Positions 13,608 to 29,418 are shown, counted from the stretch's first letter. The stretch: 64,000 bases of DNA from Wuchereria bancrofti (GCA_005281725.1 SSBO01000007.1:4284402-4348401), one strand, 5' to 3'. The notes: generated by a model not told the origin, from the letters alone. Translations and numbers: made by a program.

Positions 13608-16600
13608 ATGAAGATCATTTGGGAAAGTGACGACTGGCCTGGTTGTGTTGTTGGTTCTAGCATTACTTGTTTAAATTGGATACCTAGCGGCAACAATGCC
13701 AATACTGGCCTCTTGGCTACCGGTAAGCTCTTTCAATTTTTGTACTTACAGTGCTTTGATTTAATACATGGTTCTAATTATCAAACATATCAACATTATT
13801 TAACCTACGATTCTGGAAGAAAAGGTATAATATCCTTCAGTTTCTGTTATCCTAATATTGTTTCTAACGGGAATGAACTTTTAGTCATATTTTTAATATG
13901 CTACGCATTCTACAATGTTGTAAGTTGTTTTTTTTTTCTTTTTTCAGGATCAGAATCAGGAGCAGTGGGAGTGACAGCAACAGAAGCTTGCCCAGTGCGA
14001 GATGATAACAAGAGAGTTAATTTTAATCTTCGTGGTCACCATACGGCAGTGAATATAGTAGCATGGAATAAAGAGCAGATGAAATTAGCGAGCTGCGATA
14101 ATTCGGGAATAATTTATGTTTGGGTACCGAACGAAGAAAGATGGAGTGTAGAATTGGTAAACGATCGTGGTATTAAGGTTAAACTAGTTTAATTAAATAT
14201 GTAGTAAGATAGTTAAGATATATAAAATAGTTATATAAGACAGTTAATATTCAATGATATATATTTTAGAAAATTTTTGTATTTATTTTATTCCGATTCC
14301 GGTAAAATTAACGTCAAGATTGTTAAAGACCTGAAAATTGATCGTAGTAGTTTTAGGTTCGCGGTGTAAACTGGAGTCCGAGTGGTTCATCAGCGCTTAT
14401 TTGTTATGAAGATAATTTTGTTTTGATTGGTTCTGCCACAGGTCAAAGGATATGGTCTAATTCATTTCCTATTACCGTCAGTTGCGGTGTATGGGCTCCC
14501 GATTCGCGCGAAATTATTTTGGGATTCGACAATGGCACATTTCAGGTGTTAAATGAGCAAGGTTACTTCTTTTACTTATTCAGCATCATATTGTGGATTT
14601 TTTTGCTCCAAACGATATGTAAGTATTCCAGACAGAAAATCATTTCACTGTGATATCTGTCAATGTTTCATCTCCGTAATTTGAAACCATAAATGTTGTT
14701 GGTCATGCAGCGCACTGGGACCTAAACATCTGTGATAATGCAATTCTAAATAAATTGCCTGAAACAAAGAAAAACTTTTCATGAGCAAAAATTGATCTTT
14801 TTTCTTGTCAGAAAATATTATGACTAAAGCAGAATATATACTTTCGGACTTTCAGGTGCAACAATTACAGAAAGGAAGATGTATGTAAATGGTAGTATTC
14901 GGTTTTTAGCAGCATCTTCACGGCGTGGGAATAACAGGTGGACGTTAGCCGTCTGTTCTGTAACGGGTCTTCTTAATTTCTTGAATTCTTATGATGAGGT
15001 TTGTTTTTACATGGAATTCGTTACTTTTATCATGATTGAATGCATTTCCAATTTAGGCGTCTTGAATGATAAATGGATATTAGGTATTTGTTCTATAGCG
15101 AATCCTCTATTTTACAAGCAGTCTTTTTATATGATGAAAACTGATAAACTGGCAATTATATATTTCAAAACTTCCAAAATCGTTGTAAAGTTATTATTTT
15201 TGTTTAAATTTATATGTAAGCTAAAGTAGAACGAATAATTTGATAATCGCTTCCACAATATTTTCTTAAACCTAAAAGAAGTTCTGTAATTCTTCGATTT
15301 AAAATTTTAAGTTAATCCGTTTTATTTGTGTAGTTCAGTTCGAGGAAGAAGCAGTTTCAAAATCCGCAAATTTGTTTGCATTTTTTATCATGTGTTCAGA
15401 TTGACAGTGCAAAGTGGCAGTGCAATGAGACTGTCTTAAACATTCACTGGAATGCTAATGGTACACTGTTAGCTGCTGTTTGCAAAGCAAATCATTTCTT
15501 TATTATGACATATCAAGGAAACGTTATCTGTGATAGCCGAGTTTCGCAACCTTCGGCTACTGCTCTCACTGCGTTTGCATGGGTTCATGATGATCGCTTT
15601 ATTATTGCTACATCAGGTTCGAATTTCAAGTTCAAAAACTGTAGAGTTTTCTAGATAAAACGGTAATATACTTTTCTTGTTTATCTAAATCCTGCTGCCA
15701 GTTTACTCATTCAAAAGTTCGTATGGCAGCTATGTAACACTTTTTAGGTGACATATTTCAGGGAAGACGACGTACCTTTAAACATTGTACGTCTTCATCC
15801 TTTCGCAGCGTGCGAATCTTTTTTTACTATGCGAAATAAATTTGATTTCCTGTCTTCCGCTGTATTGGACTTCTGATTAGGTAATCAACTTGCTGTTGGA
15901 CGGGTTCTGCATGATGTGCCATCGTTATTCAGTTTGGTTGCTTATAACTTATGGCAATTACTGGGCGCATCCGCACGACATATTGATGTACTCCCACTAC
16001 CTCCACGCGAGCGAAATGCTATTCGTGCGTTGGATCATCATATAATACGAGTTAATTTTTATTTCTTCATTTCAAATGCATACTTTTCAAGATTGTTGCT
16101 TTTATCAATTTTTTTTACAACCTCTTTTGAATTACCTTTTCTTGAAAACTCTACGAAATTTCAGAAGAATTTCAAAAATTAAGATAGTGAAAATTTGGAA
16201 CTGCTAACTATTTTCGTATGTGATATAAACTATTTTCGTATATGATATAAAAGTTTCAGTGTCGCATTCCATCACAAAATGATATGCTGATGAAGGTTTG
16301 TGAGCCCTCTGACTGGCGATGGTATTGTACAATACGTCCAGTACCAAGTAAAGTTCATACATATGTATTATGCATGGAGCACATGGCCGGCCTCACTCCT
16401 GTTCTGCTCGGCAAGCAGACCAATAGAATTATTCCTCAATTCCAGATTTCTCTATACAATTCAAAATTGACACTGGTAAAGTCGGATAGTGGGAGCTCGG
16501 CACAAGTTGGTGAGTGTACTATAATTCCTTTCCTTATTTGAATGTTAGCTTTCACTGCGACGTGCACCAAAATTATGTATGATTTCAGTCAAACAATAGC

Positions 16601-19600
16601 CAGTCTTAAAATTAACGTATGAAATCTTATTCGAAATTTAAACGATTGTGCAAAAGGATTCATTTGACATATAAATTTAATATGTATCTATTATTTATAT
16701 GTGCAGTAATCCCTTCACTTGCAGAAGATGTAGGCGCATTTGCTCGACAGTCTACACAGCGGAATTCTGTTTGGAGGCGAAGTAAACGACAATTAAGAGC
16801 TCTTATGAATCGTTATGTTAACTGTACTGTCAACAGAGATAGGAGTAAACTAGTTCAGGTACACCCATTAGGAAGAGTTCATGAAATACAGAAATATGAT
16901 TCAAGTTTCCCATTATTATAACCAAATAGCAAATTTTCAGATTACTTCCAATGTGTGGTGCACTCGCTTTAAAATGTTCTCCGCTACAACCAATATTCTT
17001 CCAACTTTCCTCGCTCAAGTTTGTTTATTTCTAGGCTCTTTACATGGAGATTTTATCTGCTGGAAAATCAGAAGCTGAAAGAGGGGAACATAAAACTGAA
17101 AAATTTGGTGATCGGGAAGATCTTTATTTCAGGTTGTGTACAAAACATCAGTTCTTCACTTGCAACCTCGTCAAATGACAGTACAATTGGCTGATTTGAC
17201 CAAAAGGACTGGTAGTCCTCTATTGAGTTCTCACTGTGCAACATATCGTAACTCGATAAATGATGCACATTCAAGTAACGACAGTGCCTTTTCAAATGAA
17301 AACAGTATTCGCAATCTCGCCATCGCTCCAAGTGATCGGTATATATGTTTAAATTTTCTGCTTATATTTTCTTTTTTGTATATATTTTGAAAGGTGTGTG
17401 AAAAAATAATGGATAATCTTGTAGTCATCGTAACTTTTATAAAAATCTTTTTTATGTAACTGATCTATTTTGAATCTTAATTTAAGAGAAAATCTAATCG
17501 GAAGGTGTGATGTGGCAAGTGACATAGAACCGCTGACTGATGAAACAATTAAGGAACCGTTATCAACTGAAGAAAAACTTCTCTTTCAAGTACGCTAAAC
17601 TTTTTTGTTAACTTGATTGGTTTGTAAATAACAAGACACTGTTTGTTGAAAAGATTACCAGTTGCTAGAGATTGAAATGAAAGACCGTTTCATACAAGTT
17701 AAACATATGGTTATTCAAATGGAAAATATTGAAATGTGTTGAGATAGTGGTATTCAGTAAAAGATTGCTTCAAAATGTAAACAGTTGGTGTTCGTTTTAT
17801 AGTATTAGAATTGTTTATGTTTGTTTAATTACAGAGTATCTTATCAGAATTCAGTGATCTGAAAGCGGCAGTGGAAAGGCATATTGCAAAGATGAAGTGT
17901 TTTGCTAGTGATCTTGAAAGGTCATCGCAGAAGTTAAACTCTTTCGGTGGTACCACTAACGTGATAAGATGTGTCTCTAAAGTGTCAACAAGGGCAACAA
18001 CTCTTCCCAAGGAAGTATGCGTAGTTGGTCCAGGCATGAAAACACATTGTGGTGAACTTACCTGCATTGAACCTTCAACGTCTAGCAGTCAGTGGTCACA
18101 ACAATTCGATGATATTGAGGTTGTTGTTGTTACTGATTGGTTTTCATACATTCTAATCATCAGAATCAACAGCCAGATTTTTTCTAGTTTTTGTGTCTTT
18201 TTGTGAGATATTGATTGGCATCTTTTTTTCATCGAAAAGTACGTAGAAATATCGTAATAAAATATTCTTTCCTTTTTCTCCAAACCATGTTGATTAGAAT
18301 ACAAACCTAATTTTTAGTATATTGATGAGGATGATGCTGTTGTCATGCATGATACTACTGAACGCACTCCACTTATCGATTGTTTTAAACCCACTGATGC
18401 TTCTCGTAAAGGTAACAGTTTACTACAGATTACTTTTTATGATATTTATTATGCAGTATTTCTGAATAATTCGTGTATCACTATAGATGATATTTTTATA
18501 ATGGTACTCGTTTTATAACACTGCATAGTTCGAATGTATTCCAAAATGAAGTCTGCAGCTTTAGGGATGAGACAGTTAAGTGATATAACATCAGTACTGG
18601 ATAAGCTGGCAAAATTAGCGAATGATCTAACTACTCGGTGTGCGGTGGGACAATTAAGTAATGGCGAGAGCTCAAATCCGGTGAATCTACAGTCTCTGTC
18701 ATATTACTGTATGAGCGTAAGTGTTATATGATCACTGTATGATCATATAAATACAAATTATGATTTCAAAAAGAACATTCTAATATACGTAAGAATTTCT
18801 ATTAATTGTGATGTTTTAACTTCATAGAAAATATGCTGAATTCAGAAAATCAAACAGTGGTTGTATTGACTATCACTATCAAATTAAAAATTTTATGGAA
18901 ATTTTTTAAAGAGTTTTTAACTTTAGGATTCGATAAAAGAAAGTCATGCAACAGTATCCTCTCTGAGGTTGCAGCTGAAGGATATTTCAAGGAAAGTTTC
19001 ACAGATCGAAAGGAAAATTAGTTATGGTTAGATTTTATTTTCGGTTATTATCTTCATGGTATTGTCATCTTTTACTTTTTGCCATGATCAGTTTTGTTGC
19101 TGGGGTATTGAAAATAATTTGTAATTGTTTCATTTACATAAAAACCGTACTAATTTTGGGAGATGAATTGCTCGATGAAGTTTGCGGTGATTTGCAAGAA
19201 AGAATTCAGCATATCAAAGCAGTGCTTGGTGAACAGCCTGCATTAAGTGGTGAAAATATCTCTTTCCTTACCATGAATAATAAAGCACCTTTTTGGAATG
19301 AAGCTAGCCAAGTGTTTCAGGTATGGCACACCTTCTATTTTCAGTATAGAGTATAGAAATAAATGACAAATTAAATTAGTAAATAAATATGACTCTCACA
19401 ACATTATATATCAACTCACTTTTCTTAATTAGCTTGTATTCATCTCGATAACTGCTTTAGAGGTATTACTTTTGTCCGGTCTTACATTTGAACCTATTTG
19501 TATTGTACATGACATATAATTTCGGTTTACTTGAAATTCGGAAATCGAGTTTCAAAATGTTATACAGCTGTTCCTCATTCGGATGCCATGTTGTGATGTT

Positions 19601-20136
19601 TAAGATGATTACAGTCGCAAAATAGTGGGCTAGCCATTTCAGTCTTCACTGGACTGCTTACAGTTTCGCTTTTGGTGCACACGAACTGCTACCACTTATG
19701 TTTTTAATTATTTAATACGATTGGCATTTCAAACAAGATCTAATAATACATTGCAGTTCAAACAGTAACATTAAAAATGACCTCTGCACCTGAAAGTAAC
19801 TTGACCGAGCAAGTCTTAATGGATTGTTGGTTAATCTTTTGTTGAGCTCCACCAGTTTTGTTGTAAATCTTAGATCCATGTCACAGTCAACATGAATGGA
19901 TTGCGCAAAAGAGTCAAGTTCCGGTTTATGTGAAGATTTAACTATTTCAGCTAGATTTTGGTGGTCGTGTAACTCAAGAATCAGCAAAGAATTTCCAAAT
20001 CGAATATGATGATCAGCAGGTGATGCAATTTGGACGCATAGAAAATGGCGCATATACGCTTGATTTCCGTTCACCATTCAGTGCTGTCCAAGCATTTGCT
20101 GTTGCACTTGCATCTATTACCCAACGTCTAAAATAA
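13608..20136 (+). CDS. Tubby-like protein 4 homologue (WD40 + SOCS box + tubby domain)
   Basis: Seventeen exons: 13608-13722, 13948-14177, 14357-14561, 14856-14998, 15400-15616, 15881-16050, 16260-16509, 16725-16858, 16941-17018, 17133-17338, 17487-17589, 17835-18119, 18318-18411, 18529-18716, 18927-19026, 19163-19320, 19951-20136. They encode 953 residues. The N-terminal half matches TULP4 WD40 repeats ([37 protein letters not shown]). A SOCS-box-like stretch follows (residues about 305-365; [14 protein letters not shown]). The tubby domain is split: its first part is [12 protein letters not shown] and [14 protein letters not shown], then comes a long variable insert, then the end ([34 protein letters not shown]). 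TULP4 is thought to be a substrate receptor of a Cullin-5 ubiquitin ligase; that role here is inference. Human TULP4 is longer mainly because of its insert. Intron 1 is stop-free and a multiple of three. Exon 7 and exon 14 boundaries have nearby repeats. Confidence 0.92.
16206..16249 (+). repeat. 22-bp tandem duplication before the TULP4-like exon 7 acceptor
   Basis: Two copies of AACTATTTTCGTATGTGATA plus TA lie end to end (16206-16227 and 16228-16249), with one G/A difference in the second. The 3' splice site of exon 7 ends at 16259, ten bases downstream. The repeat therefore occupies the branch-point and upstream region of this intron. Confidence 0.85.
18724..18750 (+). repeat. Perfect 11-bp hairpin just after the exon 14 donor of the TULP4-like gene
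   Basis: TTATATGATCA (18724-18734), loop CTGTA, then TGATCATATAA (18740-18750). The exon ends at 18716, so the stem begins seven bases into the intron. A role in donor recognition is possible but is inference. Confidence 0.85.
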
Positions 20137-21423
20137 TATGTTAAAGAAAATGTTCGAGCTCAATTTTTTAAAAGCAATTTGATCGATGACCAATTTTATC
20201 TCAGACAGTAATGAAGTTAAAGAAAATTCGTCAATGAAATATCGTAGCTTACTCAGATGAAGTGATCTACCACTTTGGTTAACCTTATGATGTCTGTTCG
20301 TGATGCAACAAAATTCTTCAAAATATTTTATTGTACTGATGTGTGAGACAGTGCGGCGATTCTGCGTCAGTCGATTTTTTTCTCTCCTGTAGTAACTGTT
20401 GTCAATTAATTGCGAATTCCAGTTAGTTTTGTGTTATTTCTGTGGTTTGACAATTCATCCAGTCACTCACCGGTTTTTTTATTTCCTATATTTTGGCGAA
20501 TTGAACGCCGACTTTGTATTCACATTACACACTTCGGTTGCTCTGTCACACTTTGATGTTCTGAATGTTCGCCAAAGTCATCTTTATCCGATTTATGCAC
20601 TACAAATGGAGTTGATGAAGTCTTTCAAAATGATATTTTTTGGGGATTCATCTCTGAATGCTGTTCGTTACTAACGACGGATTTTAGACACTGGTTAAAT
20701 AGACAATATTAGTAAATCTCCCTTTTGCTAAATTCATCAACTTGATTTAGCCCGAGACATGTATATTCATGTAAATTTCGAACCATTACTATTGCAGCAA
20801 ACTGTATTAGTCGTGTTATGTCATATAAGGACGGTGATATTGACTCGCACGGTGTGGCATGTGGTAATGTAAGTTCCTCTTTAATGTGATATTTTTCTAA
20901 TTCGTTTTACTTATTTGCGATCTAAAAGTTTGGTGCACAGCTTAGGACTTGGTAATTAAATGAATTACATCTGTTTCTCCTCATATAAAACAGAAGTAGA
21001 AAACTCTTGGGATGAGATGTTACAAATGAAATAAGTTCCGATATTGAATCGAAAAAGCCCTTTATTCATTGTCGATGATTTATGAGTTCCAGTTTCTAAC
21101 TATATTATATTTTGATAATACAGTGGTCATAACAAAATCATTGTGCTGTCAATATTATTGTTAGATCTTCCACAAAAGCATATTCGAGCAGAGAAAATAG
21201 GAACCATTGGAAAGGACATTCAAATGAATTATTCGGCATTGCTTGAATAAATTTAAATTATTCAAGCAACACAATAAACTGCAGTATATGATGAGGTATG
21301 TGGAAAGTAGCTAAGTGAATCATGCACTAATTTTGTTACAAATAGTGATAACATTTCAATAAAATATTTTCAAAAACCAGCGCAACAGTAAACCGAAATA
21401 CTGATAGCAGATGAAGTCACTGG
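20137..21423. other. Convergent 3' intergenic region (TULP4-like / NFS1)
   Basis: It holds the 3' UTRs of two converging genes. A minus-sense poly(A) signal (TTTATT on the + strand) at 21061-21066 could serve NFS1. The + open frame at 20399-20674 has no recognisable domain. A strong inverted repeat lies at 21239-21269. Confidence 0.55.
21239..21269. repeat. 12-bp perfect inverted repeat with 7-nt loop
   Basis: TTGCTTGAATAA (21239-21250), loop ATTTAAA, TTATTCAAGCAA (21258-21269). It lies about 155 bp downstream of the NFS1 stop, between converging genes. It would form a stable stem in either transcript and might affect 3'-end formation. Confidence 0.9.
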
Positions 21424-24089
21424 TTAGTGCTGGCTCCATTCTATACTTTTTAAATCAGTGCCTTCCTGGATCATTTCCCATAATGGGCTCATTTCTCTAA
21501 GTCGCTCCACTTCTCTAATACAGAGATCGGCTGTATAATCAATTTCCTAAATTACAAATAAGATAAATGAAGAACGAAGGAGAAGAAACGGAGTAAGAAG
21601 CATAAAATTTTTGCACGCAAGCTAAAAAATCAAGTACTATGGCAATATATAAAGTACAATGTTTCATAACCTCTTCTGTGGTAAACCTTCCGATTCCAAA
21701 TCTGATGCTGGAATGAGCCAAATCTTCTTCCGCTCCTATAGCTCGAAGAACATACGAAGGTTCAAGCGATGCACTGGTACATGCACTGCCTGATGACAAT
21801 GCCACATTTTTTAATGCCATGAGCAAACTTTCACCTTCAACGCAAGAAAATGAAAGATTCAGACATCCTGAAAAAGTATATGCCTTATATATCTAGATAA
21901 ATAGTGTAAGGTTTTATTATATAAAACTAGGGGCCGACTTGTAGATATACATATTACTCTAACACTCATAAAACCATTGCCACATATAAAAAACTTTTAC
22001 CTTAATTTTAGTTTTTGAACCCAGTCAGATAATGGCTTTTCAATAGTATTGGTATCATGAAACTAACCTTGATAAGTCTGTTGTGGATCACCATTTCGCA
22101 CAACATGACTTAACTTCGAATTTATACGATCTAACAATCGCCTCGATAGACGTTCGATATGTTTCTTGTCCATTTCCATTTCTTCAGCTGCGATAGCACA
22201 AGCCTGATTTAGTTGAAAAAAATAGAACACTGCTTATTTAGCAAATTAACCCAAACTTTCAGAACGAGAAAAGTAAAAAGAACTTTGCCAAAGCCAACAA
22301 TAAGCGGTGTTGGGAGAGTTCCTGACCGCATGCCCCTCTCTTGCCCACCTCCTGACATTTGCGCTTCCAATCGAACACGAGGCCTCCGACGAATATACAT
22401 TGCTCCAACACCTTTAAAGCAGTTACTTTTAACTACAATTCTTTCCCAATAGTCACAATATTTTATGTAACACAGTAATGTGGAAAGAAACCGAATTTCT
22501 TTACAATAAGACTCCAACCCTAACGTTGACAATCATTCACCTTTTGGCCCATAAATTTTATGGCCGCTAATAGACATTAAATCAATGTTCATATCGTTAA
22601 CATCTATCGATATTTTCCCAACAGCTTGTGCTGCATCGCAGTGAAAAAATACGTTCCTCTCCCGACATATTTTCCCTATAAATAAGCAAAGAAACTGTAT
22701 GCCTTGTTCTTGACTAGAATAAATAAAAGTTACCTGAATATATCGTAAATATATCTTCCTAATGCCAAGCCTTTCTTATATAACAGAATGATGCATATCT
22801 AATTTAATATCTAAAACTATGAAGACGCATAAAACAATATTAAAATCCCAGGCTTGCACAAACACATTAAAGTAACCAATTTCTTTAGTAGGCTGTATGA
22901 CACCAATTTCATTGTTCAGAACCATTACAGACACAAGGATGGTACCATCTGTAATAGCATTTTCTAATTCCTGCAATATGAAATTATTTCCAAACTGTAG
23001 CGTAATACCGTGAATGATGATACAAAAGCTTGATTAATTCCCTCATATTATTACTCCTCTCCCATACCTGTAACTCAAATGTCCTTCCTTACAAACCACT
23101 TATACGCACTGCTGGGTAACAAAACTTGAAAGGATATAAAGTTTGCCTTCAAATTGATTATCCCATTTTTCTGAACGGGTAAATAGGTTACTTTGAAGCC
23201 TTTCGTTGACAAGTGGCGGTAAGAATCCAATACGCATTTATGCTCCTAAACAAATTAAATATTATCAGTTTATACAATAAGTATAATACGTATAATAGAG
23301 TAAGTAGAATACGAGAATGACAATTTAAAAAATATTCTTGCACCATTTAAGTATGAAATGGAGAGAAGCCGCGTATTCAATACTTCACAGAATTGAGACA
23401 ATTTGAAATACAGTTTCTAACCGTCTGCACTGTGATCAAGTGATTCTTTCCAGTTTCTCTGTAAAAACTGGCTACTCCTTTGATGGCAATATTATTCGAT
23501 TCTGTAGCACCAGACGTGAAAATAACTTCACGTGAATCTGCTCCAATTAATTTCGCCACCTGAACAGCGAAGTAGATGACGAAAGAGAATGTGCAATAAT
23601 GCACAATAATCTTCAGTACCAATGTAATTTATCGAAATTATTACCTGTAAGCGGGCTTTTTCAACTGCTTCTTCAGCTTCCCATCCATAAAAATGAGTTT
23701 TACTATGAGGATTACCATATGAGCTCACCATATATGGTATCATAGCGTCCACCACGCGTGGGTCCTTGAAACAAAATTTTGGAATCAAAGAACACTAAAA
23801 TTTTGGGCGAATCAAAAGCAGTTATAAGTATTCCAATATTTGATTACTATTAATTTAAATGACCTAAAATAGTGACATCATTTTTTGCAATTGGTAACCT
23901 ATTACTTTCGATCGAAAAAATGAAACAGGCAGTAACCATCGGTGTAGTTGCTTGCACATCCAAATACAAAGGTTTTAAATGTGAATTTTGTGATGCCTTC
24001 GCTGCCATCCCACGAACTGCATACCATCTCACAGTAATAATAGCACTAGCTACAGATTTTGACCAACCAATAACTGTTGTTATGAACAT
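21424..24089 (-). CDS. nfs-1: Mitochondrial cysteine desulfurase NFS1 (IscS type)
   Basis: Ten exons on the minus strand: 24089-23937, 23764-23645, 23559-23422, 23245-23147, 22970-22877, 22675-22541, 22411-22284, 22203-22068, 21867-21671, 21546-21424. They encode 440 residues. The basic N-terminus ([20 protein letters not shown]) fits a mitochondrial presequence. The rest matches NFS1 throughout: [40 protein letters not shown], the PLP lysine in [12 protein letters not shown] (about Lys241), [19 protein letters not shown], and the active-site cysteine loop [13 protein letters not shown] (about Cys364). The end is [12 protein letters not shown]. The enzyme takes sulfur from cysteine as a persulfide for Fe-S cluster assembly with ISCU, ISD11 and frataxin. 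Exon 4 ends at AAG|GCAAAC, a GC donor that gives exact family length. The alternative GT donor at 23126/23125 would insert seven residues (ANFISFQ). The start lies 558 bp from the divergent CK2-alpha start. Confidence 0.95.
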
Positions 24090-24647
24090 TAGTTTACCTA
24101 AAACTGAACCGTTGTGGACTTACTGACATTGATATATGAATGGTACAGCAGTATATATATATCTTAATGAATACACTCATGACAGAGTGTATATACATGT
24201 AACAAGCAAAGACTAAGAATTTAATAAACAATGACTGCGGCATTTCACTTTTAGTTTACTTCAGTAGGATTACACTCAGTTATGGTAGATAAATGGGAAG
24301 AGGGAGAAAATATTGGTGTCTTGTGAAGGATGAGAAGGGAGACATGTTTACGGGAATAATAAAGCAAATATGCCAACAAAGGACGAAGGTTCACTAAGTG
24401 GTACAGAACAACTTTCTCTGCTGTCGAAACTTTTCCCGATACTTCCGAAGAAAAACAATAAATACAAATGCTCACTTATAACTTATAATGAACCACTCCA
24501 GCGCTGCAATAGTGATGGAAGATCTCAGGAGGAAGTGCGAAATATCGTATCCAAAGTGATATCTGGAGTGAGGTTGTCTTGCGTGTGTGTCTTCTCGATG
24601 AGGTGTGAATGGATGTAAGTGTAGAAGAGGAGCAACCCGGGAGGAGT
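24090..24647. promoter_or_regulatory. Divergent promoter region between NFS1 and CK2-alpha
   Basis: The 558 bp between the two opposite start codons must hold both promoters and both 5' UTRs, unless upstream exons exist elsewhere. Open frames on both strands (24251-24475 minus, 24370-24618 plus, 24472-24669 minus) are antisense shadows without domains. No specific element is identified. Confidence 0.6.
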
Positions 24648-27631
<2,984 letters not shown>

Positions 27632-29418
27632 CTTATGGGAATACTCATGTAACGAGATTACCATACGTGTGAAAATGTGCAGAGGCACTTTTGCCTTTCG
27701 TCACTTCTAAAAATGCATACTGCTAATCAACTTCATGTGAACAATTTGGCGGCTTGCACCATGCAACTGAAAAGAAATATTCTACGTTTAATTTTTGTCG
27801 TTCGATTATTTTTCAAGATATGTTGTACTCGGTTTTTTTGCTCAGCGAAGAATGTGTATAAAAAATCGTGTTGTTAAAAGAATGTTTTCTTCATCAATGT
27901 TCTTTCCTCTTATGATTTCTTCCGTCAAATGCACATGGTTTTCATTCACTGAACTGTATGGAGTTTATTTTGAAATGAAAGTGTTTCCTGATTATCGTAG
28001 TGTTATCATACGAGAGAAATATGAATAACTTGACTTGATAACAGTGGGAGTTTTCCAGGACAGTGCGTTAGCATTTCTTAACAGTTCCAAGTAAGCTTAT
28101 ACCATGTCGTTATCACTTCTCCACACAATTCCAAACCAGCTGTTTCAAGCAATCAGAAGGTTAAGCCAAGTTCTGATTATTTGTGTACACTGGTTTCATT
28201 GCCAAGCCGATTTTTCCTGGATGAAATACACCTGCTACGCATGCGAGGGTGACTTCAAGCGCTAGGAATTGTTCCATTTATCACTTCTCTATACAATTCC
28301 AATACTGAAGCGGAATTGCACATCCTTTATCTTTTTAAAATAAATTCAGCACTAAAGGATGCCGCAATAACTGGTAGAGCCGACCTGTTCTTCATGCAGT
28401 AGCCACTCGTTCAAGTTTGCTGTACAAGTTTGTGAATGCAGATTTCATGACCAAGCATTCCTCATCTTCCACTCCACAAATCATAGGAATGTATAAAAGA
28501 AATCCCCTACGACTCGACTTTAGAATATTGTGTTTTGCCTCCATATGCGCAAACATTGAATTCATTCGTTACTTTCATGTGTCATATAATATTCATAGCC
28601 GACAGAAGTTATTTCCTGTACCTAATAACAAAATCAAAGTTGAAACAACTCGTAGAGCCTACAGATCCTAAATCAACAGACGAAGCATTTTACACTTGCG
28701 ACGAATATATGCAGTTCATCTCACGAATGATGTTATGATATCATTACTCCAGCAGAAACAAAAATTCTTGAGACAAAATGATTTAAACATTGACAGCTAC
28801 AAAAGTGGAAATGTATACTTGCCTCAAATTACGAGCATTTCTAAGTTAAAAAGCATATGAAAATTCTTCTGTTAATCTGCACACTTCTAGAATTGTAAGA
28901 AAAATAAAACAATATGGATGTTCTACAAAAATACAAAAGGAAAGATGACGGTTGAAATTTTGCCGGCATGCGAAAATACAACCACTCGAAGCTCCCAGAG
29001 CCAGAGATCAATCTCCCCTTATTCAGCTGCTCACACCATTTACGCCACTGCTATTTATTGTTTCGTCATTATCCACCAGGCGCACTTTCCTCTCCTTCAA
29101 GTTATTTCAAGTTTTCACAAAAAAGATTAACTTTTTAATTCGAATATTGAACACAGTGATAATCGCATCTAAATTTTGCAGAGATCAGTTGATACAAACA
29201 TATACATTGATTTCAAAACTGCAAAATCCATATCCGTGTTGGGCTTTTTGTTCGATATTGCACAGAAAACCAAATGCAAGGTGCCTTAATACAGGATACC
29301 TTAACTTCTCCAGCGAAATGTGGAATCAACAATTATGTTTGATTAAAGTCAAAATTCATATCTGTGTTTGATTGTTTAGCTACCATATATGTAAAAAGAC
29401 ATATTATATTGAATTACC
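27632..29418. other. Convergent 3' region between CK2-alpha and the GSK-3 gene
   Basis: It contains the CK2-alpha 3' UTR, with AATAAA candidates at 28339-28344 and 28903-28908. Two similar 25-bp stretches, TATCACTTCT followed by CNNACAATTCCAA-like sequence, occur near 28110 and 28278. Overlapping + frames at 28417-28671, 28535-28738 and 28952-29371 (139 codons) show no domain and no good exon boundaries. I leave them as non-coding. Confidence 0.5.

Noticed and set aside
14357..15620. GGTTCG/TTCGAA motifs resembling a tRNA T-loop
   Set aside because: They lie in coding exons or introns of the TULP4-like gene, with no acceptor or anticodon stem around them. No tRNA was found in the window.
19712..20077. 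121-codon minus-strand frame
   Set aside because: It is largely antisense to the conserved last exon of the TULP4-like gene and has no domain.
28952..29371. 139-codon + strand frame between CK2-alpha and GSK-3
   Set aside because: No recognisable domain, no good acceptor before the ATG, and the composition of AT-rich UTR. Less support than the nested candidate at 53100.
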